The notes under the pieces are model-generated. The model had not been told where the DNA came from and made no database searches. It was given only the letters and a program-made list of their open reading frames with translations. This document shows positions 35,280-46,404 of a stretch of 64,000 nt of DNA, piece after piece. This stretch comes from Diprion similis (lineage: Eukaryota > Arthropoda > Insecta > Hymenoptera > Diprionidae), in the NCBI RefSeq assembly GCF_021155765.1, contig NC_060106.1, positions 2,425,501-2,489,500 on the forward strand, read 5' to 3'. The position numbers and the translations under genes are program-made. How positions within the stretch are numbered: position 1 is the first letter of the stretch; every line of letters begins with the position of its first letter.

Positions 35280-38200
35280 TCAGAAGTGACTATTCTTTAC
35301 AGAGTTGGTCTGAAATTTTTGAATTTCCTTTTCTGCAATATGATTCAGTGCTTTCGTAACCATCTCAAATGGCGCCCATCGGGGGCTGTATGGAAGATCT
35401 TCTACATTTTGACTGAAGAGTGTCCCTAGTGAAGTCATGTGATATATAGACCGCAAAGTGACTTGTGGAGGTTCCTTTGGAAATGTTGTTGGCAATTTGA
35501 AATGAATCATGCAATAAAAGTCTCGGTGTTCAACCAGCAACGTCGCATTACTGGCTTCCACAGCATCGTATTCTATGATGCTACCACGCTTTAACAGAAG
35601 TAGTGCTGCTATGAAACTCTTCCTCTTCTCGAAGCACATTGCTAGTAAATTGATCTGTAGGAAGAAACCAAATTATTTATCAGTGGTGAATAGTTATATT
35701 ATAAACTTTAAAATGGGAGTATATGAATAATTCGAAATCACGAGTAATGCGATTCAAATGGAATAACTTGATTCAAGTTCGGATAATTCCAATTTCTAGA
35801 ATTATTCAAGCGGAACTGAGAATCTTCAATTTTATTTCTTGTCAGAAATAATTTCAGTGGCACAAGTTTCATTGAACCAAGTAGGTATTTTTAAATTAAG
35901 AAATAAAACATGGAGAATTTGAGATTTGAAGTGAATAATTTGAGTAAGTCAAACTATCTAAATTACCGAAATCATTTGAATTATTTGAATTACTGAAATA
36001 ATTCTATGAATAACCAAATTATTCGATGATTCAAATGCTATTCACACACCTTTATTCTGAAATGTAGGGAATATAATTAATGTCGATATTTCCAACGATC
36101 TTTGGTAAATATTGAGCATCAGATCGTATTCCTTATCTGTGTGATACATACTAAAAACTGAAAATCTGTACATCTAAGACCTGTATCACTCTTGGTTTCT
36201 CAAATTTACATTCGAATTTCAGCAGATGCGGTATACTGGGATCTGTGTTTATATAATGCATTAATCTATTATCTGGTGAAGATTAAATGGTAGATTATTT
36301 TTATCTGACCCTACAAATTTGACAGTTTTGGTGTTAAATTATACCCATTTTGAAGCGATTTATGTATGACGTATATAATTAATGTGACTATCTCAAATGG
36401 TCATATCAAAAGATGAACACTCCGAATGGGAAATTGCAAATTTTGTACATTTCTAGTTCTTTGGATGCAAAACTTAATTCAATATAAAGCTGGTCTCACA
36501 CCAGTCGTATACATTTGATAAATATTTCTATTCAGAAGCCGTGAAGCACAACCAGGAGAAGATTCTAAAAAATATATGCAAATATAAATATCCGTATAAA
36601 AGGTCAGACGAATAATAAGTGCACTGTTTGTTGAATGCATCAATATTCATGTATTTGCCTGAAAACTGAGGCAATGTGGGATAAGCTTAACAGTACAACT
36701 GAAGACCACTTAATTTCAAATTTCTGAAACTTATCAGATTTGCAAGATGTAGTCCCAGATAGTTAACTACGAGATGCTGAAGTGTTCGTATTTATGATAA
36801 TGTCTATATAGGATGTAAACTTACTTTTTCATTTATATATCCTTTCACTTCTGGTACATAATCCATCAGGTATTTTGATGACTGGAACGGCGGTATATGA
36901 AGAGCTGCTGGGCCTCCAAAAGCATCTTCTAAACTCTTAGAAAGATATAGTTCTGGTGTTATACGATTACAATCTGGTCCATTGAAGGTTACAAGCAGCA
37001 TAGCTTCATCGTCTTGAGGATGAGAAATGCGTTCTGGTAATTTTGAAAAATCCATTGCCATACGTATTAGGAATCGAGTTTCAACGTGCCTCGCACCTAT
37101 TGGCAATGATATTACTTCTAGGTCTTCGGCACATATTTCGGTCTCGCCGACTAAAGTGCTGTACTCAAATTTCAACCGTTCTCCTTGTTTTTCAAGAAGG
37201 TTAATCTGTCGATAGAATAACATTTTTCAATAACAAAGATTTTTGTGCAAAGACTGAGATATCTCATAATAAGTTTTGTAATTTATATTTATTACATTCG
37301 GGAAAATTTCAAATTTTAAAAGCGTATTTCTTTAGGTTTATGACTTTAAGCAATTGCATATAAAACAAAATTGTCTAATAATTTTTAAATACTTCGCAAA
37401 TTTTTAGGTATGAATCCTCACATTAGAAAAGTCGAGTAATAAGTTGATTAATATCTTTGCGCAAAGAAGTACAAATGAAAAACAGGAAATAGACTCTAAC
37501 GGCCTTTATTGATATCAAGTTAGAGTTCATGCGATTTTGCTCTCTAAGTAAACTGAGATTGAAGTTAGGTATTTGTAAGGTAGTGACCGCATCAGCTTTC
37601 TTGATATATGGAATATTGGTTAAAAAATGTGTAAAAATAAGAAGCTGTTTCTAACTATTATACTCAAAATGGAAGGTACTGAGCATATTTGCCAGAACAA
37701 GAATATTATTGTGAAATATTCCAGACAATTTTTAAAACATTTTCATACACATGTAGTTTGCATTTATGATAGTAATTTTTGTTTTGATGTCTCCTAATTA
37801 TGAGAATTACTGGTTAAAAAACATTGATTTCAGCTGGAGTACAGTATGGAGTTTTTGAATTGTTTAAAGTTTCCGACATTCCTATACGAAATGTAGAATG
37901 TATCGCAAAAAATTGTGGTACATATATTAGAATTCAAAAAATATGATGCTTTGATAAAAGGCCTTTACATCTGCATCATGAAAGTGAGCTAGAAACCAAA
38001 ACTGTCTATCGAATGTTCAAAACTTTTTTCACATACGACACTGCATTACAGACTTACACCTCAAATGTAATAAATATAACTTTTTCTTGATAATAGCAAG
38101 AATTCAGATTGATAGGCTTCCCTGGCTTATTTTAACTATTGTCACCACATTTTGTAGCTAACTTTGGCCAGTAGCTTGAGCTTTGCTATCATATCATGTA

Positions 38201-38689
38201 TAAGAATTATTAACCTGATGTTCCTTGTAATATAAGAGAAGTTCAACGATAACCATGAGCAAGGCATCGTCATTTGTCACATCCCAACTGGCTAGGCTTG
38301 GGACATGGGTTACAATAGAATTCAGGTCTGGGTCAGCAAGGAAACTGTCATCATCAAATAAAAAATCTGGGCTCAGCTCTGGGCACAGTGAATTGAACAA
38401 CACATTCCAACTGATTGTCTTTCCAGCATAAGGTATAGAAAGGTAGAAACGATCACCTCGGTCCTTTCCACAACTAGATGTGATATTGTTTACTTCAACT
38501 TTACCACACGATACACCTGCAAGTTTAAACTGAAATATTAACGGGCACAAATGAGAATATAGTTTCACGTTTTAACTGAGTTGTAACCGAATTCTTACCA
38601 ATTCTTTGCGTTTGTAAAACGCGTTTCAACAATGGTTCAATGTGTTTATCTACAGAATTCCAAACAGGTTGATTGTTCTGATTTAGCAT
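35280..38689 (-). CDS. BABAM2: BABAM2/BRE (BRCC45), BRISC and BRCA1-A complex subunit
   Basis: Scaffold subunit of the BRCC36 K63-deubiquitinase complexes BRISC (cytosol) and BRCA1-A (nuclear DNA repair). Four coding exons on the minus strand: 38689-38599, 38516-38215, 37205-36825 and 35654-35280. They total 1149 nt (382 aa); the human protein is 383 aa. The start MLNQNNQPVWNSVDKHIEPL opens in exon 1. Family landmarks are DRFYLSIPYAGKTISWNVLF, PELSPDFLFDDD and SLASWDVTNDDALLMVIVEL in exon 2, PELYLSKSLEDAFGGPAALH with DYVPEVKGY in exon 3, and SIIEYDAVEAS and LPYSPRWAPFEM in exon 4. The protein is built of ubiquitin-E2-variant-like folds lacking a catalytic cysteine. An upstream AG in exon 2 was rejected because it gives an immediate stop. 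Confidence 0.95.
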
Positions 38690-38945
38690 TTTATAATCCA
38701 GTGTGAAGTGTTAGATTTAGTGGATATGAATCATGCGACAGGTCAGTTAATTGTAGTATGACTGAATAAAGAATTGACCTTCTCAAAACTTGTGATTCGT
38801 ACTACATTTATTAAAACCAAAGTGTATGTTTGCATGGTTTACGCCGCACCAGTGTGTCAGCTCAGGGATCAGCAACGGTCACCAGACACAGGTTCAAAAA
38901 GACACCTCTTCATATCGAAAGTCACCAGATTCAATCGCAAGGCTG

Positions 38946-38953
38946 TGACGTCA
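38946..38953. promoter_or_regulatory. CRE-type site TGACGTCA upstream of BABAM2
   Basis: A perfect TGACGTCA lies 257 bp upstream of the BABAM2 start codon, in a GC-richer patch. SHOC2 has the same octamer upstream. Function is inferred from position. Confidence 0.4.
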
Positions 38954-39026
38954 GAGCGGCACTCCACAAAAATTCCCCAAAGCTGCCGCTAGAGATTATC
39001 GCTGATGTTTAGCTAGACTTCGCCAA

Positions 39027-40031
39027 AGAGTATGGGATAGAGTGGAAGGTACCCGTATAGCCCTATTACAGCGCCCCTAGCAGCTCTGAAGAAAAGTATA
39101 ACGTGTATGCGTAGCGTCAGTGAACATGCGATGTCGTGTTATTTGTTGGTGTGATGACGCGGTCACCATATTCTTTGAGTAAGAATCAGTGGTAAGAATA
39201 CATGGTAAGAATTGAGTAACAAACGAACTTTTTCCAAAGATGCCAATTTCTTGTGACATCAAATTATGTGACAATAACAAATATGTAAAAAATCAAAGCA
39301 TAAATAACGGGAAACAAGTGACGTTTTTCTCGTTACCAAATAAACAGCAACTGTAAGTAAATATGAATATGTAACCTCACTTTCGCGGGAATGCTGTGGC
39401 TCCTCACGTATCTTCATATACTGTGAAAATAAATGTAATGATTTTCGTGTGTGGTTGTTTTGGTAGAAACTAATAAAAAATACAAGAGGTTTTTGAGTTG
39501 ATATAATATTTTATGTAACCATTCTTTATGATACAATATTATGTACGGATATATCTTTTTATTAAAATTTGACATTACTGTTTACGTTTTTTAAATATAA
39601 GTACTTTTTTGATGTTATATATTGAAGATTACCTATTTAAATATATAATTTCGATACAATGTGTTTGATTTGTTGCCATTTATTTCATTAATTTTGTCTT
39701 ATACTAAATTCACATCACATTCATAGAAGAAATGTGTATGTACGATGCTTACGTTATGTTCTGTATCCATGCAAACATATTTATAGGCTGCCAGATATGG
39801 AGAAAAATATGAGATCGTTCTGTAATAACAGCGTTGACTGAAGAATTCATTGCAAAAAATTTATTATCAGAAGTTTTAAGAATTCTTCACTGTATTCCCC
39901 GGTTTAAAGGGAGCGCCAAAATCGTAGTGGGGGTACTTTACTTTTCCTCAGAGCTACCAGAGCGTGCTGAAAATCGAGGTACGCTTTTATACATTGGCTC
40001 TTATGGGACCTTCCACTCTATCCTATACTCT
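39027..40031. mobile_element. Possible 1-kb element with about 75-95 bp inverted ends
   Basis: The left arm 39027-39103 (AGAGTATGGGATAGAGTGGAAGG, ending near CAGCTCTGAAGAAAAGTA) is matched by the reverse complement of 39936-40031 (AGAGTATAGGATAGAGTGG, then AGCTCTGAGGAAAAGTAAAG). The middle of the arms is diverged. The interior is AT-rich without a transposase. Confidence 0.55.
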
Positions 40032-40034
40032 CCG

Positions 40035-40326
40035 TCCTCTGTCGATACAGTCCCGACCAATATGTTAGTTCAACAATAAGTGATCGAATTCACGGAATGC
40101 AGTGACTGAGGAAGAAAAAATACCGCACCCAATATGTTAATTCAACAATAAGTGATTGCATTCACGGAATGCAGTGATAGAGGTAGAATTGACTGGGCGT
40201 TACGTTGTACATACATACGTAGCACGACTTAACTTTTTGGTGATGCTGTACGGTATTTAAAGTGCGCATGCGCGACTCAGTAAGAAAAATATAAGGATAC
40301 TATCAGCGAGCTATCTCTTTTTGGCA
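40035..40326 (-). repeat. Repeat family R1, copy B (inverted)
   Basis: The reverse complement matches 47570-47799 over its length, including two direct 72-bp sub-repeats (starts 40059 and 40131; AATATGTTARTTCAACAATAAG, then TTCACGGAATGCAGTGA). It carries TGCGCATGCGC at 40263-40273 and ends with GGATACTA..GCGAGCTATCTC, shared with copies A and C. Confidence 0.85.
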
Positions 40327-40351
40327 CATCCCCTTCGGCACTCTCTACCGT

Positions 40352-40653
40352 AGACCATAGATAGACTGAGCGCTCTTATGAGTCGCTTGAAGCAAGGATA
40401 TGAAGGACAGAGATATGTCCGGAGATTTCTCTCTCTGTCTGGCGATATTAGTGGCGGGGACCTTGGAGCATATACAGTAACGAGGAGAAATACGCATATG
40501 ACAGGCGCAAAGCTGTTCCACTTCCACTGCTCCGTTGTCTCCCACCATGAAGCCGATTGAAAAGAGAGAGCAGTACTCCCGGATATCTCTGTCCTTCATA
40601 TGTAAGCGTCAGTGCCTCTTATAGAAGCGCTCGGTCTATCTTATAAGTCTATG
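40352..40653. mobile_element. 302-bp inverted-repeat element
   Basis: The left arm 40352-40430 (ATAGATAGACTGAGCGCT, ATGAAGGACAGAGATATGTC) pairs with the right arm 40579-40653 (GGATATCTCTGTCCTTCAT, AGCGCTCGGTCTATCTTATA). The centre has no coding potential. It lies just upstream of the THAP element. Confidence 0.75.
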
Positions 40654-40811
40654 CCGTAGCCCGGCCGAATTTCGTGTGAGCATTAGAAGCCATTTGTTTG
40701 AGGTTTGAGTGACACCTTCTGGCGCAAAATTTAAACGGGTACGTAAACAGCTTAGAGCATATAGTAGACTTAACCGTTCACTGAAGAATATAATGATTAT
40801 CTTTCAATAAA

Positions 40812-42116
40812 ATGGTGAACAAATGTTGCTATTTTGGAAAACAGGCAAACGAAGATGCAACCGACAGAACATTTCATGTGTAAGTATTTAACTGAAATAA
40901 TATATTATTCGTGTAATTATCTTGCTTCTGTCATTTTTGGTAAAAATAGATTATGTCAAACTAGCTTGTATCGAATTATACTGCTCGAGATTTGTTTAAA
41001 AATACCAAGATATATGCATTCAATCTTTTCATATTATGGTATAACATGATGCAGAAATTAAATGTGCAGGTTAAGAGCCCACCTTCTTCGTGACAAAATT
41101 ATGATAGTTGCTTATATAAAGTTTTCACTATAGATTTCCAATAAATCAACCAGAATTGCTGCAATCTTGGTTGCAAAATATGGATATGGGCTACAACTTC
41201 AGACCCACAAAAAGCATGAAACTGTGCTCTGATCATTTTTCGAACGAATGCTTACGAAAAGCGGGAGTTAATGTAACATTAGTTGACGGAAGTGTTCCAA
41301 CTCTCTTTGGAAGTTACAAAACAGCATGTGCCTATTGTTCCGTCAAAAGAAGACACGGAGATCATCGTTCTTTTCACAAGTAATTCTCATTTTACATTAA
41401 TTCCATTAAGTACTATACAGATCAGACGATATGGATTTATTGTCATCAGTACTCTAGATATATATTGTAATAGTTCTAATCGAATAAGAACATATTATTT
41501 CAAATTTTGTTTGCTTTCAGATTTCCTCTACGCAGTCCTGTACTTTTACAAAAATGGTTGGAAGGTATGGGAAAAAATTTACTAGTGTATTACGACTGTG
41601 CATTAATTTATATACAACTATGCAATATCTTATAATTTTAAAGACAAATAACGATTACGTACTTTTACGAGAAATACTTAGTAACAAGTAGATTTAAGAA
41701 GCCGTCTGATATTAGTCAATCTAATGATAATCATACTTGTGATACTAATAAAAAACTGCAAACAGGTTTTCTAAAATGACTCGGCAGAGGGCAAAACATT
41801 ATGAAATGTCATTCAAAATAAATAGTAAAACGTAATGCAATTAGACATCAATATCTGTAGTTTATATTGTCAATCCTAAATATAAACCGTAGATATTATT
41901 GTTAAATTGCATTGCGTTTTACTATTCATTTTCAATAACATTTTATAATGTTCTGCCCTCTACCGAGCTCGGGATATAGTAATTCTGTTATGCATTCCAA
42001 CTTGTTCTTTTACAGATCATAAAATTTGGGCTACATTGCCATCTGACATCTTTGTAAGACAACGAGGACGACGTCGAGTAGAGTTAATCAGGGATATCGA
42101 TATTAGCCGAATATAA
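40812..42116 (+). CDS. THAP-domain protein, 152 aa, four exons
   Basis: Exons 40812-40879, 41134-41379, 41521-41564 and 42016-42116, all GT-AG and in phase, give 152 residues. Residues 1-83 form a THAP-type zinc-finger region: MVNKCCYFGKQ, FPINQPELLQSWLQNM, MKLCSDHFSNECL and a closing VPTLFG. The C-x2-H pair (CSDH) is present. The expected second cysteine of the first pair is Lys (CCYFGK), so canonical C2CH zinc binding is doubtful. A second, truncated THAP start follows (CAYCSVKRRHGDHRSFHKFP, LLQKWLE). It then stops making sense as THAP and ends in an Arg-rich tail, RQRGRRRVELIRDIDISRI. The gene sits between inverted repeats, so it may be a transposase N-terminus remnant or a captured gene. 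AATAAA occurs at 42246-42251. Confidence 0.75.
41779..41975. mobile_element. About 195-bp hairpin MITE in intron 3 of the THAP gene
   Basis: CTCGGCAGAGGGCAAAACAT at the left pairs with ATGTTCTGCCCTCTACCGAG at the right. The arms of about 90 bp continue almost to the centre through AATAGTAAAACGTAATGCAA/TTGCATTGCGTTTTACTATT. Confidence 0.85.
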
Positions 42117-42528
42117 CAAGAATTAATAATATACAATCATACAATCAATATTTCAAATTAATTTGTAATATAAGCATTTCATTATGCTTTACAAGAATTT
42201 TACAAATTCAAACAATTAATCCATACATCAAATTTTACATCATATAATAAATGAATTCATGAAAAACATGTTTACATCATAAAATCAACAGAAACATCTA
42301 TAAATTAAACAATAAATTATTCACTCACACATTTCTATTATACAATCAATATATTATTATACCAATTCTATAAATCGTTCTATGAAACTAACAATCATGT
42401 GATAAATTTTATAACCAAGATCGTTGACCTTCAGTCAACGTTTCGTGTAACGTTTAGTAGACCCGTTTAAATTTACCGCCAGAAAGTGTCACTTTGCCTT
42501 CAAACAAATGGCTTCTTAAGGTGCATAC

Positions 42529-43119
42529 AAAGACCCGTTATACACCTCGAAAACGCGGGGATGCAAAACTCCTATACCGCTCAAGCGATCAGAGTGAAAC
42601 TTGGGCAGTTAATGCCTTATTTTTGCAAAAAGTGGAGCGTCTTTTCACTTTTTCAAAATTTTAAAAGAAATTTTACAGACATTTGTTACCGATATTACGC
42701 GCATGCCGGTAATGTATGCGTGTAATGTCGGTAAGAAATTACCGGCATGCATGAAAGGTCGGTAACAAATGTCGCCAAAATGAGATTTCGGTGTTCTTCG
42801 TAATCGAAAACCAGATTAGCTGCCATTTCGTCAATTCACCATCAAATCTCATGGGACTGGGCTCAAAATGTGTGTTTCATCACCGCCGAGTAGCATCATA
42901 CCGGACAGTTCGATCAATTCAGTGTAACTGTGAAGATTTGGCCAATTTCTGTGGGTGATAACTAATCTGTAAATTTTTTTCAAAATTTTGAAAAAGTAAA
43001 AAGACGCTCCACTTTTTGCCAAAATAAGGCATTAACTGCCCAAGTTTCACTCTGATCGCTTTAGCGGTATAGGAGTTTTGCATCCCCGCGTTTCGAGGTG
43101 TACAACGGGTCTTTGCAGT
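42529..43119. mobile_element. MITE with CAAAGACCCGTTRTACACCTCG termini, copy 2
   Basis: The terminal inverted repeats run about 140 bp, from CAAAGACCCGTTATACACC at the left to the reverse complement of GAGGTGTACAACGGGTCTTTG at the right. They include TAATGCCTTATTTTTGCAAA. The interior (ATTACGCGCATGCCGGTAAT, AAAACCAGATTAGCTGCCAT) is the same as in copy 1 at 1975-2475. No clear target duplication was seen. Confidence 0.85.
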
Positions 43120-43278
43120 CATGCAAAACATGCAGTCACCAAATCTTCACGGAAAACTGTTCTGTATATTCGAACTGAAAACTACTTCTTTATACTCAGG
43201 AATTTTTTCAGTTCTTTCGATTTGGTGGAACATTGTTAAAAAAATGAGCAACTGATTTTTTTCTGGAAACTTCGTGTT

Positions 43279-43620
43279 TAAGGGGAGACTTTGGTGAAAT
43301 TTTGAAAATCGTTACTAAAAGTCGTATCAAAAAATCCTTCCACCGGTTTGTAGGTTATGGTAGCATAAACCTTGAAATAAAGTTTCAACTTTCTGCGATA
43401 AAAGCTTATGCGCAAGGAATTTTTCACAGCGATGGGCAGAATCTTCTTTAAAAAGTTCCTTGCGTATGCATCTTCAACCCAAAAAGTTCAAACTTTTTCT
43501 CAATGCATATAATAACGTGACCTAACAATTGGCGGGAGGATTTTTTTATACAACTCTTTTAAATCGTACAAGAGTTAAAAATCCGATTTCCGTCCAAAGT
43601 TTCACTCAAGTTTCCCCTTA
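43279..43620. mobile_element. 342-bp TIR element with TAAGGGGA termini
   Basis: TAAGGGGAGACTTTGGTGAAA at the left pairs with TTTCACTCAAGTTTCCCCTTA at the right. The arms continue imperfectly (CGTATCAAAAAATCCTTCCA against a GGAGGATTTTTTTATAC block). Non-coding. Confidence 0.65.
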
Positions 43621-43869
43621 CGGGGTTACGTAGGCCTTAAACTTTGAAAAATTCCATTTTGTCTATGATTTTTTTTTAATATAACAAAAAAATTAATTTA
43701 ATCAAACTTAAGGTATATGAGAGAACAATATTTGAACTATAATTCGGAAAATTTTTTTAACAAAAAATTTTGAAAATTCAGTCGTTCCGAACTGGTTTTC
43801 AGATTTACGTGAGATCAGCAATCAACCGTACGTCTACCATTTGCACAATCACGACAATATCTATATCCC

Positions 43870-44000
43870 ATTTATCCCATTCTTGTTAGAATGGGATTCA
43901 ATAAGGTGACGATATGTCTGGCATTGATATGTCTAGATTTGAATGGAACTTTAAAAATGTTTTCAGCTATTTCTACATCCTGTAAGCTTATATTACACAG
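43870..44000 (-). pseudogene. Transposase-like C-terminal fragment, copy A
   Basis: The stretch GATATGTCTRGATTT..GAACTTTAA.AATGT.TTCAGCT..GCTTATATTA is a decayed direct duplicate of 46445-46560. On the minus strand it would read like that fragment, but stops interrupt it. Confidence 0.5.
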
Positions 44001-44318
44001 GTTGTAACGTGTCAGAATTCGTCCATTTCATCATTCCAATAATTTGATTGATTTTGCCAATCGGAAAATGAATAAATGGCAGGGCAAAGCAGAGCCCCGC
44101 AATCTCTAGCAGACCGCGGATGTCAGCAACGAGCTTCACTCGAGCTGCCGTGCTGTGCCGACTCCCTCGCTATTTGTCGCATAAACAAATTCACATGTAA
44201 TTATGAATAACTAGGGCTTGATTAATCAATCAATTGGGCGAATCAGATCTGCTCATACATATAACGTTAACGTAGAGTCCTTGCTTACTGAATTTATTTT
44301 CTTTCAACTTTTCTGGTT

Positions 44319-44620
44319 GGCGACGCATCGCGGATTGTACTTTGGTCCATCTGCCTGTCCTACCCGTCGATATTACGAGATTTAAGATACGAGATTATTC
44401 AACGGTGGCGCATCGCGAATTGTACTTCGATCCTTCTGCCTGTCAAAATCGTTTGAATTTACTTATAACGTTTTGGAATTGAATTAAATAACTCTTCTCA
44501 CTGGGAAAGCATCGTGGATCGTACTTTGGTCTTTCTGCCTGTCAGATCCTTTGATATTACGAGTTAAATCAACAGTGGTGTCCGCGGATTGACTTTGGTC
44601 TTTCTTGCTTGCTAAACTGT
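44319..44620 (+). repeat. Four imperfect copies of a 'gcatcgcggattgtactttggtc' unit
   Basis: The core GCATCGCGGATTGTACTTTG followed by GTCC/GTCTTTCTGCCTGTC recurs near 44324, 44409, 44510 and 44580, spaced by AT-rich text containing GATATTACGAG. The fourth copy is degenerate. It lies in the middle of transposon debris. Confidence 0.7.
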
Positions 44621-45149
44621 CTTGATTTTTGTAAAAGAGCAGATCTTAGTATTTAAATTCATATTTTTAGCTTCGTGCAAATTTGCCCAGTAGAGTCAAA
44701 TATATAATTTTCCGTATAAAGCTCTATCGCGAATTAAAATATTATATTAGCGATGTAATTTCATTTTCTTGTTCAGTAAATCACCTCGTCAGTAGGCAGG
44801 CCCATATAAAATTGAGTAGGAACAAGCCGAACGCGAAACTATTATTTAACTTGCAGCCATCCGATAGTGAATGTTTTGTTATTAATTATCGTTATATTAT
44901 CATGTATTGAAAGATCATTATTAATCGTACCTTTTGCTTTATCGTATAGGCTCATATGATAGTGTATGCGGATTAACTGTCCTCCTATCGAACCATCCGA
45001 TTACGAAAGTTAACTTAACCTAAGTACTTATCTAACCCAAATACATTTATAATTGTTATAATTCCTAGACACCCGACACCTATAATCCCACAGTACATAC
45101 TCCTTGGTCATTTTCTGAATAATATAAATATTGATATATACATGTATTA

Positions 45150-45464
45150 GGGTGGTCCTTATTTAGGGTATGTTCGAATTTTTTTCCACGATAGTTCTGA
45201 ATAGGTTCCAAATATATCAAAAAAAATTCGTACCAAACTGCAGTTCTTAATTTTGAAATTAACCCGGCCCCCACGACAGCCAAAGTTTTAAGTGGAATTA
45301 ACATGGAAAAAATTATATTGTTACTTTGGAATTTTCTAAGTTATGCACAAATGAACGTATCATATCGACACACAATAATTTTTGTAGCAAATTTAAATTT
45401 AACTTTAAATTTAAAACTAGAGTTCATCAAAAAAATTCGAACATACCCTAAATAAGGACCACCC
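45150..45464. mobile_element. 315-bp MITE with GGGTGGTCCTTATTTAGGG termini
   Basis: GGGTGGTCCTTATTTAGGGT at the left is an exact inverted repeat of ACCCTAAATAAGGACCACCC at the right. The match extends through ATGTTCGAATTTTTTT. The interior has no coding potential. Confidence 0.9.
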
Positions 45465-45961
45465 AATGTGTATATAATTGTCCACCATTTATCTATACGA
45501 AGATTATTCACACCCCATGGTAAAAACCAAACGTCCTGAGAAGGATCCTACTGCTCTCCGCTTTTACATTTATGCTTCGTTCTCTAGAAAAATATTGCAA
45601 AAACAAAAAGCAATTGGCGCCCAACATTAACGTATTTTATAAAGTACACGTGGCTGAAGCATCACAAGGTCGACAAAGAAACTATTTTTTTTGGGTTTCT
45701 GTTTTAATGCATAAATTCTGATGCTAGGCATCGAAAACCACCAAAATATCCATTCTTAGCTTTTAAAGTTTGCTTTTGTCTGTTTTACGTCAATAAGTAA
45801 GTTTTGAAGATTTTAATTGATTTTAAGAGCAGCAGGTGGTAGTACTTTGATCAAAACGGTAGTAAATTGCATATTACTCGCGTAAGGCACAGAAGTGAGT
45901 GTTATACTTGTCTATCAAAGGTGTAACAACTGTTCTTAATTGTGTATTACTGAGTTAGAAA

Positions 45962-46023
45962 ATGGCGTTAAGACAGTGTAAACAAAATGTTGATTCATTG
46001 TGTTTTATTTGCGGTGAATTTAT
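45962..46023 (+). pseudogene. First-exon remnant of a repeat-encoded Cys-rich protein
   Basis: A short frame reads MALRQCKQNVDSLCFICGEF and meets a good donor (AAA|GTAAGA). This N-terminal pattern (MxLRxCKxxxDxxCxICGE) begins a large family of uncharacterised, repeat-associated arthropod proteins, as I recall it. No following exon is found before unrelated sequence, so I treat it as a relic. Confidence 0.4.
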
Positions 46024-46404
46024 TAAAGTAAGAAGCAAAAAATTTTTTTGGCAACAAATTTGAAGCTTTGTGAAGCTTATGAAGCTACTTGAACCTTGAA
46101 TACGGAAGCAAGATAAACAATGAATACCTTACTTTGCCTATGTTAATTTAAAATTATATCTAAAATTAAAATCTAAAAAAGTTTCGAACATACTTATATT
46201 TTTATGACTTGAATACTAAGTAGCTGTTATTATCATACGGAAAAATCATCAGGCTTAACCCCAATTGATCTCAATTCTGATACGAGAATATGATGGGAGA
46301 TTACGTTTGGGGTTTAATACGAGAAGGTCCATACAAACATAAGAAAATTACTAAAAATATTCATTTTTAAACTTGATTTTTTATGATTTTACAATGAATA
46401 CCTT

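Larger units (their letters stand above)
40683..42519. mobile_element. TIR-bounded unit carrying the THAP gene
   Basis: 40686-40740 (GAAGCCATTTGTTTGA..AAATTTAAACGGGT) and 42461-42515 are inverted repeats of 55 nt with 47 matches, one on each side of the THAP gene. TTA precedes the left end and TTAA follows the right end, consistent with a decayed TTAA target duplication. The unit is about 1.83 kb and contains the whole four-exon gene. A Kolobok-type element fits a THAP protein plus TTAA, but no catalytic domain remains, so the superfamily is an inference. Confidence 0.65.

Noticed and set aside
38517..38537. Upstream acceptor (TTTCAG|TTTAAA) for BABAM2 exon 2
   Set aside because: It joins to give an immediate TAA in the required phase.
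38774..39012. Overlapping frames upstream of BABAM2
   Set aside because: GC-rich promoter patch; neither frame resembles a protein family.
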